Positions 8,202-19,570 are shown, counted from the stretch's first letter. The stretch is 64,000 nucleotides of DNA from Paenibacillus thermotolerans (GCF_028745515.1 NZ_JAQZSG010000030.1:1-64000), one strand, 5' to 3'. The notes: generated from the sequence alone by a model not told the origin. Numbers and translations: made by a program.

Positions 8202-8244
8202 CAAGCAAACCCTTGCGGCCGAATGGCCCACAAGGGTTTGCTTG
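8202..8244 (-). terminator. Stable hairpin after rpsI
   Basis: A 14-bp perfect stem (CAAGCAAACCCTTG, 8202-8215, with 8231-8244), extended by GGCC/GGCC in the loop, lies 19 nt downstream of the rpsI stop codon. There is no U-run on the minus strand, so it is a probable but atypical terminator or 3'-end stabiliser. Confidence 0.5.
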
Positions 8245-8263
8245 TTCGTTGATAAGCGTTCGA

Positions 8264-8656
8264 TTAGCGCTTCGAGAATTGCGGAGCGCGACGAGCAGCT
8301 TTCAAGCCGTATTTCTTACGTTCCTTCATGCGCGGATCGCGTGTAAGGAATCCTGCGCGCTTCAGCGGGGAACGGAATTCCGGATCTGCTTTCAGCAATG
8401 CGCGGGAAATGCCGTGGCGGATTGCGCCGGCTTGACCGGAGATGCCGCCGCCGGAAGCGATGACGATAACGTCGTACTTGCCGAGCGTATCGGTCAAATC
8501 AAGCGGTTGCTTTACGATCAGCTTGAGTGTTTCCAAGCCGAAATATTCGTCAATACCGCGGTGGTTGATGACAATTTTGCCTTCGCCCGGAACAAGACGT
8601 ACGCGGGCTACGGAATGTTTACGACGACCTGTGCCATAATATTGGAATTGTGCCAT
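8264..8656 (-). CDS. rpsI: 30S ribosomal protein S9
   Basis: A 130-residue S9 with the typical [16 protein letters not shown] start and the basic C-terminal tail APQFSKR that reaches the P-site tRNA. The length is normal. It is the second gene of the rplM-rpsI pair, 20 nt after rplM, and is followed by the hairpin at 8202-8244. Confidence 0.97.
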   Translation of the reverse strand: MAQFQYYGTGRRKHSVARVRLVPGEGKIVINHRGIDEYFGLETLKLIVKQPLDLTDTLGKYDVIVIASGGGISGQAGAIRHGISRALLKADPEFRSPLKRAGFLTRDPRMKERKKYGLKAARRAPQFSKR

Positions 8657-8676
8657 TTGTCGAATCTCCTCCTACC

Positions 8677-9114
8677 TTAACCGCGCAACTCGTACACTTG
8701 CGGGTTTTGTGCGGCATGCGGATGTTCGCTGCCGGCGTACACTTTCAACTTCGTCTTCAAACGATCGCCGAGCTTATTCTTCGGAAGCATGCCGTGAACG
8801 GCAATCTCGATCATACGCTCCGGCTTTGTCTGCAGCATTACGTGAGCAGGCGTTACTTTCAAGCCGCCCATGTAACCGGAATGACGGTAGTAATTCTTTT
8901 GTTGCATCTTCTTGCCTGTCAACACAATCTTCTCAGCGTTGATTACAACGACGAAATCCCCGGTGTCAACGTGCGGAGTGAACTCCGGCTTATTTTTGCC
9001 GCGAATCAATGCCGCGACTTCGCTCGCTAAACGTCCAAGCGTCTTGCCGTCAGCGTCAACAAGGTGCCACTTGCGCTCAACCTCGTTCGGCTTGGCCATA
9101 TACGTAGTACGCAT
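8677..9114 (-). CDS. rplM: 50S ribosomal protein L13
   Basis: A 145-residue L13 beginning [17 protein letters not shown], which aligns with the Bacillus L13 N-terminus and fixes the start at 9114 behind AAGGAGG. L13 is an early-assembly protein of the large subunit. First gene of the rplM-rpsI operon. Its 216-nt leader contains a 10-bp hairpin at 9159-9185 that may be the L13 autoregulatory leader. Confidence 0.97.
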   Translation of the reverse strand: MRTTYMAKPNEVERKWHLVDADGKTLGRLASEVAALIRGKNKPEFTPHVDTGDFVVVINAEKIVLTGKKMQQKNYYRHSGYMGGLKVTPAHVMLQTKPERMIEIAVHGMLPKNKLGDRLKTKLKVYAGSEHPHAAQNPQVYELRG

Positions 9115-9158
9115 CGAGAATCCTCCTTAATCAATGACCATCTATATGTTCGTGTCAA

Positions 9159-9185
9159 TTTGCCGATTCGCTACAAATCGGCAAA
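9159..9185 (-). promoter_or_regulatory. Hairpin in the rplM leader (candidate L13 leader)
   Basis: TTTGCCGATT (9159-9168) and its perfect complement (9176-9185) enclose a 7-nt loop, about 45 nt upstream of the rplM start. Bacillales rplM transcripts are known to carry an L13-binding leader; the position fits, but I cannot confirm the structure without a covariance model. Confidence 0.35.
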
Positions 9186-9330
9186 GCCATGTTCTGTGAT
9201 TGGATATTGCGGTTCATCTTTCGGCTTCTATGGAAGTGCTTTGCCGGGGCTGTGGGAGAGCTGACAAAAGCGAAGCCATAGACCATAATACAACATATCC
9301 TGGCGTATAGCAAGTAAAGTTTTTCGTATT

Positions 9331-10101
9331 TCAGGGCTCATAGCCCACTTCCCAAAGCGTAAGCCCATGCGCTTTAGCGGTCGGTCCCGCTTGCGTTCTG
9401 TCCCGTGCATCCAGTATGCGTCGCACATCGGATGCATCCAGCTTGCCTTCCCCGACGGCAATCAGCGTGCCGGCAATAATTCTCACCATATTGTAAAGAA
9501 AGCCGTTCCCTGTCAAGAAAATTCGGATGATACCGGCTCCGGGCGCATTCTTCATGCCCGGGACGTCCTCACGAACGATACGCGCTTCATATATGGTTCG
9601 AACCCGCGATTCCGATTCGCTTCGAATGTTGCAGAACGATGTGAAGTCGTGCTCTCCGATCAAAGCGGGAAGCGCCTTCTCCATCGCGGCTACATCCAAT
9701 GGACCCGGATGGTGAAACTGCGTAAACCGCTGAAATACGTCCATGTAGCGATTTCCGTTAATCGTGTAGCAGTAAGTTTTGCGCTTGGCCGATTTGCGTG
9801 CATGAAAATCCGGCGGCGCTTCCACAGCGTCCCAGACGATGATATCTCCCGGAAGATGAGCGTTAAGCGCTTGACACCAGCGTTCAATAGGAATAGCCGA
9901 TTCGGTCAAAAAGTTCACTGTTTGACCGGCCGCATGGACACCTGCGTCCGTTCTTCCGGAGCCGATGACCGTCGTCTGTACGCCCGTAACGGCTTGAACG
10001 GCCGCCTCCAGCCTGCTCTGGATCGTATCCTTATCCGGTTGGACTTGAAACCCGCTATAGGCGGTACCGTCATAGCTGACGGTCAGACGAACGTTGCGCA
10101 T
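9331..10101 (-). CDS. truA: tRNA pseudouridine(38-40) synthase TruA
   Basis: A 256-residue pseudouridine synthase acting on the anticodon arm of tRNAs. Visible are the N-terminal LTVSYDGTAYSGFQVQP, the catalytic-Asp motif GSGRTDAGVHAAGQ and the C-terminal FLYNMVRIIAGTL. I use ATG 10101 (MRNVRL), 9 nt after GGGAAG; the ATG at 10104 is equally possible and the frame stays open to 10194 without support. It follows the rplQ terminator, so it needs readthrough or its own promoter. In Bacillus, ECF transporter genes separate rplQ from truA; here they are absent. Confidence 0.93.
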   Translation of the reverse strand: MRNVRLTVSYDGTAYSGFQVQPDKDTIQSRLEAAVQAVTGVQTTVIGSGRTDAGVHAAGQTVNFLTESAIPIERWCQALNAHLPGDIIVWDAVEAPPDFHARKSAKRKTYCYTINGNRYMDVFQRFTQFHHPGPLDVAAMEKALPALIGEHDFTSFCNIRSESESRVRTIYEARIVREDVPGMKNAPGAGIIRIFLTGNGFLYNMVRIIAGTLIAVGEGKLDASDVRRILDARDRTQAGPTAKAHGLTLWEVGYEP

Positions 10102-10135
10102 CATCCACTTCTTCCCATACTTTAGCCTACAAAAA

Positions 10136-10173
10136 AAGGGCTCGGTGGAATCCGGCAGATTCCGTCCGCCCTT
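10136..10173 (-). terminator. Terminator of the ribosomal alpha operon
   Basis: The outer stem AAGGGC/GCCCTT (10136-10141 and 10168-10173), with an inner GGAATC/GATTCC stem, is followed on the minus strand by seven T (10131-10137). It lies downstream of rplQ, at the end of the long run of ribosomal genes. Confidence 0.75.
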
Positions 10174-10243
10174 CTCTCGTAAAGCTTTGGTCAAACGGGA
10201 GGTTACCGCCCGGAACGGACGGCGCCCGTTTGCCGAATGAACA

Positions 10244-10291
10244 GTTCAGGCGATAACCCGCTGGATGAACCGGGGGTATTCGTGCCTGAAC
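10244..10291 (-). other. Inverted repeat just after rplQ
   Basis: GTTCAGGC (10244-10251) and GCCTGAAC (10284-10291) enclose 32 nt that can fold further (AACCCG with CGGGGG-type pairing). It begins 12 nt after the rplQ stop codon and precedes the true terminator. Its role is unknown. Confidence 0.35.
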
Positions 10292-10302
10292 CGTCCAAGA
10301 AA

Positions 10303-10677
10303 TTACGCTTCCGCGCGGTCAACAAGCTCCAAGAACACCATCGGTGCGGAATCGCCGCGGCGGGGACCCAATTTCAAGATCCGTGTGTAACCGCCCGGAC
10401 GTTCAGCATAGCGAGGCGCCAATTCGGAGAACAGCTTCTGAATCGCGTCTTTGCCGTCTTGTGCTTCCTCACGGCGCACAAATGCAGCTACTTGACGACG
10501 AGCGTGAAGATCGCCGCGCTTTGCAAGCGTGATGAGCTTCTCAGCAATGGAGCGTACTTCCTTCGCTTTCGCTTCCGTCGTTTGGATGCGCTCATAAATG
10601 AACAAATCCGTCACCAAGTCGCGGAACAACGCTTTACGGGAGCTGGAGTCGCGGCTCAACTTAGAATATGCCGTCAT
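10303..10677 (-). CDS. rplQ: 50S ribosomal protein L17
   Basis: A 124-residue L17, a normal Bacillales length, with the family motif [19 protein letters not shown] and the C-terminal [16 protein letters not shown]. It is the last gene of the alpha operon, 69 nt after rpoA, followed by a complex hairpin region and terminator. The ATG at 10677 follows GGAGGG. Confidence 0.97.
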   Translation of the reverse strand: MTAYSKLSRDSSSRKALFRDLVTDLFIYERIQTTEAKAKEVRSIAEKLITLAKRGDLHARRQVAAFVRREEAQDGKDAIQKLFSELAPRYAERPGGYTRILKLGPRRGDSAPMVFLELVDRAEA

Positions 10678-10746
10678 GGAAAGTTCCCTCCTTCATTCTA
10701 GATTGTTAAAACGGTTATTCTAGCCGGAGGGCCGGAAAAGGTTCGA

Positions 10747-11691
10747 TCAGTCTTCTTTACGGAGACCGAGTCCAAGCTCTTCAAGCTTCTCCTGCACTTC
10801 TTCAAGCGATTTGCGTCCGAGATTCCGAACTTTCATCATATCTTCTTCCGATTTCGTAATGAGCTCTTGAACCGTATTGATGCCGGCACGCTTCAAGCAG
10901 TTGTACGAGCGGACGGAAAGATCGAGTTCTTCGATCGTCATCTCGAGCACTTTTTCTTTCTTGTCTTCTTCTTTTTCGACCATGATCTCGGCATCCTTCG
11001 CCTCATCGGTCAAACCGACGAAGAGATAAAGATGTTCGGTCAATATTTTTGCGCCCAAGCTTACGGCTTCTTCAGGTCGGATACTGCCATCAGTCCAGAC
11101 TTCGAGTGTCAGCTTGTCATAGTTGGTCACTTGACCGACGCGTGTATTCTCTACACTGTAGTTAACGCGGGTAATGGGCGTATAGATCGAATCTACCGGG
11201 ATGACGCCGATCGGTTGGTCATCGTTTTTGTTCTTATCTGCAGGCACGTACCCGCGGCCGCGCTGCGCTTGAATGCGCATATGCAGCCGGGCGTCAGAGG
11301 ACAACGTAGCGATATGCAAATCAGGATTCAGAATTTCTACGTCACTGTCGGCGCGAATGTCGCCTGCAGTAACAACTCCTTCACCTTCAGCGTCGATTTC
11401 GAGTATCTTTTCTTCGTCCGAGTGGATTTTAAGCGAAAGACCCTTCAAGTTCAAAATGATCTCCGTTACATCCTCTATTACGCCAGGGACGGTAGAAAAC
11501 TCGTGAAGAACGCCGTCGATTTGCACACTCGTCACAGCAGCGCCTGGGAGCGACGAAAGCAGGATCCGGCGCAGCGAATTACCGAGCGTCGTTCCGTATC
11601 CTCGTTCAAGCGGCTCTACGACGAATTTGCCGTAGGTTCCGTCCTCTTTTACTTGTACGGTTTCGATCTTCGGCTTTTCGATTTCGATCAT
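10747..11691 (-). CDS. rpoA: DNA-directed RNA polymerase subunit alpha
   Basis: A 314-residue alpha subunit. The N-terminal dimerisation domain (about 1-230) contains [18 protein letters not shown], and the C-terminal domain (about 245-314) contains [14 protein letters not shown] and [12 protein letters not shown], which contact UP elements and activators. A 124-nt spacer with a candidate extended -10 promoter (11792-11800) separates it from rpsK, so it may be transcribed both with the spc/alpha run and alone. Confidence 0.97.
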   Translation of the reverse strand: MIEIEKPKIETVQVKEDGTYGKFVVEPLERGYGTTLGNSLRRILLSSLPGAAVTSVQIDGVLHEFSTVPGVIEDVTEIILNLKGLSLKIHSDEEKILEIDAEGEGVVTAGDIRADSDVEILNPDLHIATLSSDARLHMRIQAQRGRGYVPADKNKNDDQPIGVIPVDSIYTPITRVNYSVENTRVGQVTNYDKLTLEVWTDGSIRPEEAVSLGAKILTEHLYLFVGLTDEAKDAEIMVEKEEDKKEKVLEMTIEELDLSVRSYNCLKRAGINTVQELITKSEEDMMKVRNLGRKSLEEVQEKLEELGLGLRKED

Positions 11692-11791
11692 CGATCAATA
11701 CCCTCCTTAAACGTCGCATAAGCTCAAATTAAAAAAGTGAAAAACCGTAGTATGCCTATCCTACACAACCATTATTCACATGTGCGGGATA

Positions 11792-11800
11792 ATTATACCA
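11792..11800 (-). promoter_or_regulatory. Candidate extended -10 promoter for rpoA-rplQ
   Basis: The minus strand reads TGGTATAAT, a consensus -10 with the TGn extension, 100 nt upstream of rpoA. The -35 region is poor. An internal promoter here would let rpoA and rplQ be made apart from upstream ribosomal genes. Confidence 0.4.
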
Positions 11801-11815
11801 CTCCATGAGCCTTAC

Positions 11816-12214
11816 TTACACGCGACGACGCTTAGGCGGGCGGCAACCGTTGTGCGGGATCGGCGTCACGTCTTTGATCAGGTTTACTTCAAGCCCTGCA
11901 GCTTGCAGCGAACGGATTGCAGCTTCGCGACCCGCGCCCGGACCTTTAACCATGACTTCCACACTCTTCAGACCGTGTTCCATAGCTGCTTTAGCAGCAG
12001 TTTCGGCTGCCATCTGAGCTGCGAACGGCGTGCTCTTACGCGAGCCGCGGAAGCCGAGGCCGCCGGAGCTTGCCCAAGAAAGTGCGTTCCCATGCGGGTC
12101 AGTAATCGTAACGATCGTATTGTTGAACGTAGAGCGAATGTGCGCTACGCCGGATTCGATATTTTTCCGATCGCGGCGTTTCGTACGAACCGCTTTCTTA
12201 GCGGGTTTAGCCAT
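11816..12214 (-). CDS. rpsK: 30S ribosomal protein S11
   Basis: A 132-residue S11 with [19 protein letters not shown] and the C-terminal [15 protein letters not shown]. It is part of the platform of the small subunit. It lies 19 nt after rpsM and is well preceded by GGGG-type ribosome site sequence. Confidence 0.97.
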   Translation of the reverse strand: MAKPAKKAVRTKRRDRKNIESGVAHIRSTFNNTIVTITDPHGNALSWASSGGLGFRGSRKSTPFAAQMAAETAAKAAMEHGLKSVEVMVKGPGAGREAAIRSLQAAGLEVNLIKDVTPIPHNGCRPPKRRRV

Positions 12215-12233
12215 TGTACGTTATCCCCCCTTA

Positions 12234-12602
12234 TTATTTCTTCTTATTAGCTACAGTCCGACGAGGACCTTTACGTGTACGAGCATTCGTTTTCGTCCGT
12301 TGACCGCGAACAGGTAATCCGCGGCGGTGACGAAGACCGCGATACGAACCGATCTCGATCAAGCGCTTGATGTTGAGGGAGATCTCTCTGCGAAGATCGC
12401 CTTCCACCTTAACGTTCTTGTCGATTTGGTCGCGAAGACGGCTTACTTCATCCTCGGTCAAGTCTCTAACGCGAGTGTTAGGGTTGACGTCGGTTGCAGC
12501 CAGAATCTTCTGAGCGGTAGTTTTGCCGATACCATAAATGTACTGCAACGCGATCTCGACGCGCTTATCGCGAGGTAAGTCTACACCAGCAATACGTGCC
12601 AT
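12234..12602 (-). CDS. rpsM: 30S ribosomal protein S13
   Basis: A 122-residue S13 beginning [16 protein letters not shown] with the helix-two-turn-helix [13 protein letters not shown] and the basic tail [16 protein letters not shown]. It sits at the subunit interface near the P-site tRNA. It follows rpmJ by 19 nt. Confidence 0.97.
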   Translation of the reverse strand: MARIAGVDLPRDKRVEIALQYIYGIGKTTAQKILAATDVNPNTRVRDLTEDEVSRLRDQIDKNVKVEGDLRREISLNIKRLIEIGSYRGLRHRRGLPVRGQRTKTNARTRKGPRRTVANKKK

Positions 12603-12621
12603 AGGTTAGCGGAGCACCTCC

Positions 12622-12759
<138 letters not shown>

Positions 12760-12772
12760 TTACGGAGGCGAA

Positions 12773-12988
12773 TCATTTGCGGTACGTAATTCGCCCTCTC
12801 GTCAAATCGTACGGGGAAAGTTGAATCACGACCTTGTCTCCCGTCAAGATCCGAATAAAGTGCATACGCAGCTTACCCGAGACGTGGGCGAGAATTTGGT
12901 GCCCGTTCTCCAACTCGACGCGAAACATGGCGTTCGGCAACGGCTCGATAACCGTGCCTTCGACTTCAATTACATCTTCCTTAGCCAT
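12773..12988 (-). CDS. infA: Translation initiation factor IF-1
   Basis: A 71-residue OB-fold protein starting [15 protein letters not shown] and ending [13 protein letters not shown]-1 occupies the A site of the 30S subunit during initiation. The ATG at 12988 is chosen by family N-terminus and the AAGGAGA upstream; it overlaps the end of the KOW-protein gene by 8 nt, implying translational coupling. Confidence 0.96.
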   Translation of the reverse strand: MAKEDVIEVEGTVIEPLPNAMFRVELENGHQILAHVSGKLRMHFIRILTGDKVVIQLSPYDLTRGRITYRK

Positions 12989-13307
12989 TCCTTGTCTCCT
13001 TTCCAATAGCTTCGGCAGGATAGCTTTCCAGAAATTTTAGAAGCGCAAACCGGAGCTTGCCGTTAGTGACCTTACCGGTTTCCTGCAAACTGCTTGCAAC
13101 CTCGGAGCTGACGAATTCCGTAAGTTCGAGGTGCATGACGTTTTTCTTCTTGGGATGGTCGAACTTTCGCTTGTCGCCGTCTGCGATCAGGACGAACCTT
13201 TCGTCAATGACGCCGACGATGACGGCAAAGCTTTCTTGGTCTTTGCCGCGAAGCGTTCTGACTACTTGCCCCAGCTTCGGTTCCATAGGAGAAACCACGC
13301 GCATCAC
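12981..13307 (-). CDS. KOW-domain (L14e-like) RNA-binding protein
   Basis: A 108-residue basic protein with a KOW/L14e-like beta-barrel pattern: [21 protein letters not shown] then [25 protein letters not shown]. Such proteins occur between map and infA in Bacillota and are annotated as KOW-domain RNA-binding proteins with no settled function. The start is uncertain: GTG 13307 and ATG 13304 have only a weak CAGGTG nearby, and ATG 13286 (MEPKLGQVV) gives the most family-like N-terminus. It starts 8 nt after the eroded map frame and overlaps infA, so it depends on translation through map. Confidence 0.8.
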   Translation of the reverse strand: MMRVVSPMEPKLGQVVRTLRGKDQESFAVIVGVIDERFVLIADGDKRKFDHPKKKNVMHLELTEFVSSEVASSLQETGKVTNGKLRFALLKFLESYPAEAIGKETRNG

Positions 13308-13314
13308 CTGAACG

Positions 13315-13596
13315 TTAACTTATCGTCGAGATCTCGAACGTCGAGAAGCCTGCAGCTTCCGCAACTTTCTGTTTGGCATGAGAAATGGTATACAACCTGG
13401 CGCCCGGCTTCGCCGAATCGCCGTGAAAACCTTCGAGCTGCAATTCCTCGTTAACCGAAGTGCATATACTGGAAGGAAAGCCGTTATAGCCAGTAAAAGA
13501 TGGCACAGCCCCTCGGCTGCGGATATAAGAATCGGCAATCGAATCGAGTTCCGCCGTCTTCACGCCGAGCTCCGTTCGAGACTTGCAAATGATCAT
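13315..13596 (-). pseudogene. map: Internally deleted methionine aminopeptidase remnant
   Basis: A 93-residue open frame at the map position between adk and infA. It keeps recognisable Map segments in correct order: MIICKSRTELG; VKTAELDSIADSYIRSRGA; VPSFTGYNGFPSSICTS; VNEEL; LEGFHGDSA; KPGARLYTISHA; VAEAAGFS; FEISTIS. Family members are about 250 residues, and about 155 residues are missing at four internal junctions. Lost parts include the segment with the first metal-ligand Asp (SIDIGA), the ligand His (GHGIG) and both ligand Glu residues; only the GDSA Asp remains. It cannot be an active aminopeptidase. The frame is intact and starts directly after the adk stop codon (TAG then ATG). Confidence 0.85.
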
Positions 13597-15583
<1,987 letters not shown>

Positions 15584-15584
<1 letters not shown>

Positions 15585-16027
15585 TAGATCACCTCGGCGG
15601 TACCGCCTGCAGCACTAATTTTCTCGGCCGCGGATTTGGAGAATTTGTGAGCCTTAATCGTGAGCTTCACTTTCAACTCGCCTTCGCCAAGCACTTTAAC
15701 GCCGGCAAGCGGGTTGCCAATGATTCCGGACTCCAGAAGAAGCTCAGGAGTAACCTCCGTACCGTCGGCAAAAGCGTTCAACTTGTCAAGGTTCACAATT
15801 GCATACTCTTTGCGGAACGGGTTATTGAAACCGCGTTTCGGCAAACGGCGATACAACGGGTTTTGACCGCCTTCGAATCCGGGACGTACACCGCCACCGG
15901 AGCGTGCGTTTTGACCCTTGTGACCTTTTCCTGACGTTTTACCCAAGCCGCTTCCGGTACCGCGTCCTACACGCTTTCTTGCCTTTTGGCGCGCACCAGG
16001 TGCCGGTTGCAATTCGTGGATTTTCAT
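15584..16027 (-). CDS. rplO: 50S ribosomal protein L15
   Basis: A 147-residue L15 starting [17 protein letters not shown] with the glycine- and arginine-rich [19 protein letters not shown] region that threads into 23S rRNA. The stop codon overlaps the secY start. The ATG at 16027 follows AAAGGAGGTG. Confidence 0.97.
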
Positions 16028-16074
16028 CGTCGCACCTCCTTTGAATTGTTCCGAACAAACATCATATTTGTAAA

Positions 16075-16257
16075 TTACTCGACTTCTTTAACATCTACCA
16101 AGTGTATCACTTTGTTGACCATTCCGCGAATGGCCGGATTGTCTTGTTGCACAACCGTCTGGTGCAGCTTGCGCAAGCCAAGCGTCCGGACCGTAACGCG
16201 TTGGTCTTCCGGGCGACCGATCAAGCTGCGCTTGAGGGTGATTTGCAGTTTCGCCAC
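16075..16257 (-). CDS. rpmD: 50S ribosomal protein L30
   Basis: A 60-residue L30 with [18 protein letters not shown] and the C-terminal [10 protein letters not shown], normal length for the bacterial form. The start is GTG at 16257 behind GAGGGGA. It lies 16 nt after rpsE. Confidence 0.95.
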   Translation of the reverse strand: MAKLQITLKRSLIGRPEDQRVTVRTLGLRKLHQTVVQQDNPAIRGMVNKVIHLVDVKEVE

Positions 16258-16273
16258 GAACGTCCCCTCCTCG

Positions 16274-16774
16274 TTATCGTAGTAATTCTTCTACTGTTTT
16301 GCCGCGAAGCTTAGCGACGTCTTCCGCACGCTTCAAGCGGGACAAGCCCTCTAACGTTGCGTTAACCATGTTGATGGAGTTCGAAGAGCCGAGAGACTTC
16401 GTCAAAATATCGCCAACACCCGCGAGTTCCAATACTGCGCGAACCGGGCCGCCGGCGATAACGCCCGTACCTTCGGAAGCCGGCTTCAGAAGCACTTGGC
16501 CTGCGCCGAACTTGCCTACGACAAGGTGCGGAATCGATGTTCCGACGAGCGGTACTTTAACAAGATTTTTCTTCGCATCTTCGATGCCTTTGCGAATCGC
16601 TTCCGGAACTTCGGCCGCTTTGCCGATGCCCGCGCCGACGTGTCCTTGTCCGTCGCCTACGACTACAAGCGCGCTGAAGCTGAAGCGGCGTCCGCCTTTA
16701 ACGACCTTAGCGACACGATTGATGTTGACGACCTTCTCTGTCAACTCGCCTACTTGGGATAAATCTATGCGCAA
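16274..16774 (-). CDS. rpsE: 30S ribosomal protein S5
   Basis: A 166-residue S5 with the double-stranded RNA-binding segment [19 protein letters not shown] and [20 protein letters not shown]5 contributes to decoding accuracy; I see no insertion or deletion in the VKGGRR loop where spectinomycin changes usually fall. The start is TTG at 16774 behind AAGGAGGG. Confidence 0.96.
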   Translation of the reverse strand: MRIDLSQVGELTEKVVNINRVAKVVKGGRRFSFSALVVVGDGQGHVGAGIGKAAEVPEAIRKGIEDAKKNLVKVPLVGTSIPHLVVGKFGAGQVLLKPASEGTGVIAGGPVRAVLELAGVGDILTKSLGSSNSINMVNATLEGLSRLKRAEDVAKLRGKTVEELLR

Positions 16775-16799
16775 GTGGTAACCCTCCTTGTTTGTAAGA

Positions 16800-17165
16800 T
16801 TAGAAATCTAAACCGGCTTCGCGTGCTGCGTCCGCGAGCGCTTGAATGCGTCCGTGGTACAAATAGCCGCCGCGGTCGAATACGACATTCTTCAAGCCGT
16901 TCTCTTGTGCGCGCTTTGCGATCAACTCGCCGACTTTACGAGCCGCTTCCACATTGCCGCCGTTCCCGATTCCGTCCAATTCTTTGTCGAGAGTCGATGC
17001 GGATGCAAGCGTTACGCCTTTCACGTCGTCGATAATTTGCGCGTAAATATGCTTGGAAGAACGGAACACGTTCAAACGGGGACGCTCAGCTGTACCCGTA
17101 ATTTTCTTACGCACGCGAAAATGGCGCACTTTACGTGTTTTATTCTTATCGCTTTTTGTAATCAT
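16800..17165 (-). CDS. rplR: 50S ribosomal protein L18
   Basis: A 121-residue L18 that binds 5S r[37 protein letters not shown] and [19 protein letters not shown]. The start at ATG 17165 matches the family N-terminus and follows GGGGAGG; the frame is open upstream to 17213 without support. Confidence 0.97.
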   Translation of the reverse strand: MITKSDKNKTRKVRHFRVRKKITGTAERPRLNVFRSSKHIYAQIIDDVKGVTLASASTLDKELDGIGNGGNVEAARKVGELIAKRAQENGLKNVVFDRGGYLYHGRIQALADAAREAGLDF

Positions 17166-17242
17166 GGGCTGTAATCCTCCCCTCCAGCGTGATCGATGCC
17201 GATTAAGCGGCATCCTTATTCAACAAGCCTGCTGGCTTAAGA

Positions 17243-17788
17243 TTACTTCTTCTTACCGCCGGCTTTACCTTCTTTACGAATAATGCGCTCGTTTTCGTAC
17301 TTGATGCCTTTGCCTTTGTACGGCTCCGGCTCGCGAACGGCGCGGATTTTGGCTGCATATGCGCCAACGAGTTCTTTATCGATGCCTTTCACAACAATTC
17401 TATTGTTGGCAGGAACTTCGAACTCGACGCCTTTTTCCGGAACGATTTCTACCGGGTGAGAGTAACCTACGTTCAAAACAAGCTTATCGCCGGTTTTGTT
17501 CGCACGGTAACCTACGCCCACAAGCTCAAGGTTTTTAGCATAACCTTCCGTTACGCCGACAACCATGTTTGCGATGACGCTGCGAGTCGTTCCGTGAAGG
17601 GAACGGTGGAGCTTGTGTTCGGAAGGACGTTCAACCGTCACTTCGTTCTCCGCAACGTTAATTTTCATATCTTTGTGCAATTCGCGAGTAAGCGTTCCTT
17701 TCGGGCCTTTAACCGTAATCGTACGGTCGTCAAGCGTTACGTTTACTCCGCCTGGAATTGCAATCGGTTTGCGTCCAATACGAGACAT
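17243..17788 (-). CDS. rplF: 50S ribosomal protein L6
   Basis: A 181-residue L6, starting [17 protein letters not shown], with two tandem L6 folds and the C-terminal [15 protein letters not shown] that lies near the sarcin-ricin loop. It follows rpsH by 34 nt in standard spc order. Confidence 0.97.
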   Translation of the reverse strand: MSRIGRKPIAIPGGVNVTLDDRTITVKGPKGTLTRELHKDMKINVAENEVTVERPSEHKLHRSLHGTTRSVIANMVVGVTEGYAKNLELVGVGYRANKTGDKLVLNVGYSHPVEIVPEKGVEFEVPANNRIVVKGIDKELVGAYAAKIRAVREPEPYKGKGIKYENERIIRKEGKAGGKKK

Positions 17789-17822
17789 TGTTCGTTACAC
17801 CTCCGTTTCTTGTCCTGATGAA

Positions 17823-18221
17823 TTACCAAACGTATGCAATTACTTCGCCGCCGGACTTGGACTGGCGAGCTTCTTTATCGGTCATGACGCCTTTGGACGT
17901 CGAGATGATCGCGATACCCAAACCGCCCAATACGCGGGGCAATTCGGTGGACTTCGCATATACGCGCAAGCCGGGCTTGCTGATGCGCTTGAGTCCCGTG
18001 ATAACGCGCTCGTTGTTCGCACCGTATTTTAAGAACAAGCGGATGATCCCCTGCTTGTTGTCCTCAACATATTCAGCATCACGAACGAAGCCTTCGCGCT
18101 TCAAGATTTCCGCGATTTCGCGCTTCATCTTGGAAGCCGGAATTTCCACTGTCTCGTGGCGAACCGTGTTTGCGTTACGGATGCGTGTAAGCATATCTGC
18201 AATCGGATCGGACATAACCAT
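17823..18221 (-). CDS. rpsH: 30S ribosomal protein S8
   Basis: A 132-residue S8 starting [18 protein letters not shown] and ending [13 protein letters not shown]8 organises the central domain of 16S rRNA. The ATG at 18221 follows GGAAGGAGG; the third residue is also Met but has no better site. Confidence 0.97.
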   Translation of the reverse strand: MVMSDPIADMLTRIRNANTVRHETVEIPASKMKREIAEILKREGFVRDAEYVEDNKQGIIRLFLKYGANNERVITGLKRISKPGLRVYAKSTELPRVLGGLGIAIISTSKGVMTDKEARQSKSGGEVIAYVW

Positions 18222-18254
18222 GAAAAACGTACCTCCTTCCCTAGATCGGGTATA

Positions 18255-18440
18255 TTACCAGCTAGCTTTTTTCACGCCGGGAATTTGTCCTTTATAAGCC
18301 AACTCGCGGAAGCAAATACGGCAAATATGGAATTTCCGCAATACTGAGTGCGGGCGTCCGCAGCGTTCACAACGCGTATATGCCTGTACTTTAAACTTCG
18401 GTTTCCGCTGTTGCTTGATTTTCATCGAAGTTTTTGCCAC
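18255..18440 (-). CDS. rpsN: 30S ribosomal protein S14 type Z
   Basis: A 61-residue zinc-binding S14 with CERCG and CRICF as the four-Cys ribbon and the C-terminal [16 protein letters not shown]. This is the primary (zinc) form in Bacillota. The start is GTG at 18440 behind GGAGGTG with an 11-nt spacer. The 153-nt spacer to rplE contains a long inverted repeat. Confidence 0.96.
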   Translation of the reverse strand: MAKTSMKIKQQRKPKFKVQAYTRCERCGRPHSVLRKFHICRICFRELAYKGQIPGVKKASW

Positions 18441-18534
18441 GTGTGTGGGTCACCTCCGTCAAATTTGTGTTTCACGTGCTATTGGATTTAGAAATCAGAT
18501 TGAGTTACTTCTTAGCATCTCTTCCTGATTTCGC

Positions 18535-18595
18535 AACAGAACCTTCCGCTAATCGCGGTCTGTCTTCCTCGAATTGCTTCGATGAAGGTTCTGTT
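18535..18595 (-). other. 12-bp inverted repeat in the rplE-rpsN spacer
   Basis: AACAGAACCTTC (18535-18546) and its exact complement (18584-18595) flank 37 nt. The right arm overlaps the rplE stop codon. No U-run follows. This is the only sizeable inverted repeat I noticed inside the otherwise compact spc operon. Confidence 0.5.
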
Positions 18596-19136
18596 ACTTC
18601 GTAAACGGCATTCCCATTTGACCGAGCAATTCGCGCGCTTCTTCGTCCGTATTGGCCGTCGTTACGATAACGATGTCCATACCGCGAACTTTGTCGACTT
18701 TGTCGTACTCGACTTCCGGGAAGATCAATTGTTCTTTCAAACCGAGCGTATAGTTGCCGCGGCCGTCGAACGCCTTCGTCGATACGCCGTGGAAGTCACG
18801 AACGCGCGGAAGAGCGATGTTGAACAATTTATCGAGGAAATAGAACATGCGCTCGCCGCGAAGCGTTACTTTCACGCCGATCGGCATGCCTTCGCGAAGC
18901 TTAAAGCCCGCGATCGATTTTTTCGCCCGAGTGATGACCGGCTTCTGACCTGCGATCAGCTGCATGTCTTCTACCGCTGCGTCAAGCACCTTGGAGTTGC
19001 CTACCGCATCGCCGACACCCATGTTGATGACGACTTTCTCGATTCTCGGAACCTGCATTACGGATTTATAGTTGAACTTCTGCATCAGAGCAGGAGTAAC
19101 TTCGTTCTGGAACCGTTCTTTCAATCTTGCTGCCAT
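18594..19136 (-). CDS. rplE: 50S ribosomal protein L5
   Basis: A 180-residue L5 ([51 protein letters not shown]) that binds 5S rRNA and contacts the P-site tRNA. It follows rplX by 29 nt; the spacer after it to rpsN is unusually long and structured. Confidence 0.97.
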   Translation of the reverse strand: MAARLKERFQNEVTPALMQKFNYKSVMQVPRIEKVVINMGVGDAVGNSKVLDAAVEDMQLIAGQKPVITRAKKSIAGFKLREGMPIGVKVTLRGERMFYFLDKLFNIALPRVRDFHGVSTKAFDGRGNYTLGLKEQLIFPEVEYDKVDKVRGMDIVIVTTANTDEEARELLGQMGMPFTK

Positions 19137-19165
19137 GTAAGGATTGCCCTCCTTCCTGCGGGAAA

Positions 19166-19522
19166 TTATTTGTCGATCGCTTCGCCGGAGCGCTTCGCGA
19201 TACGAACTTTTTTGCCGTTATCAAGCACTTTGTAACCGATACGAGTCGGCTTTCCGCTCTTCGGATCGATGTGCATGACGTTCGATACGTGGATCGGAGC
19301 CTCTTGCTCGATAATTCCGCCTTGCGGATTATTTTGGTTCGGCTTCGTATGCTTCTTCACCATATTAACGCCTTCCACAAGCACGCGGTTTTCACGCGGG
19401 TAGGCGGCGATAATGCGGCCCTTCTTGCCTTTATCTTTGCCCGTGATGACAAGCACCGTATCGTCTTTCTTCACGTGCAGCTTGTTGTTGTGGTCTTCTT
19501 TAACCTTTTTCAATCTTGGCAT
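19166..19522 (-). CDS. rplX: 50S ribosomal protein L24
   Basis: A 118-residue L24 with a KOW motif near the N-terminus ([18 protein letters not shown]) and [19 protein letters not shown]. It initiates large-subunit assembly. The length is a little above the roughly 103 residues of Bacillus L24, because of N-terminal residues [12 protein letters not shown]. Confidence 0.96.
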   Translation of the reverse strand: MPRLKKVKEDHNNKLHVKKDDTVLVITGKDKGKKGRIIAAYPRENRVLVEGVNMVKKHTKPNQNNPQGGIIEQEAPIHVSNVMHIDPKSGKPTRIGYKVLDNGKKVRIAKRSGEAIDK

Positions 19523-19570
19523 GTTACCTCTTACACCTCCGTCTGACCGAAGTGAGTGTGTTTCGATCTA

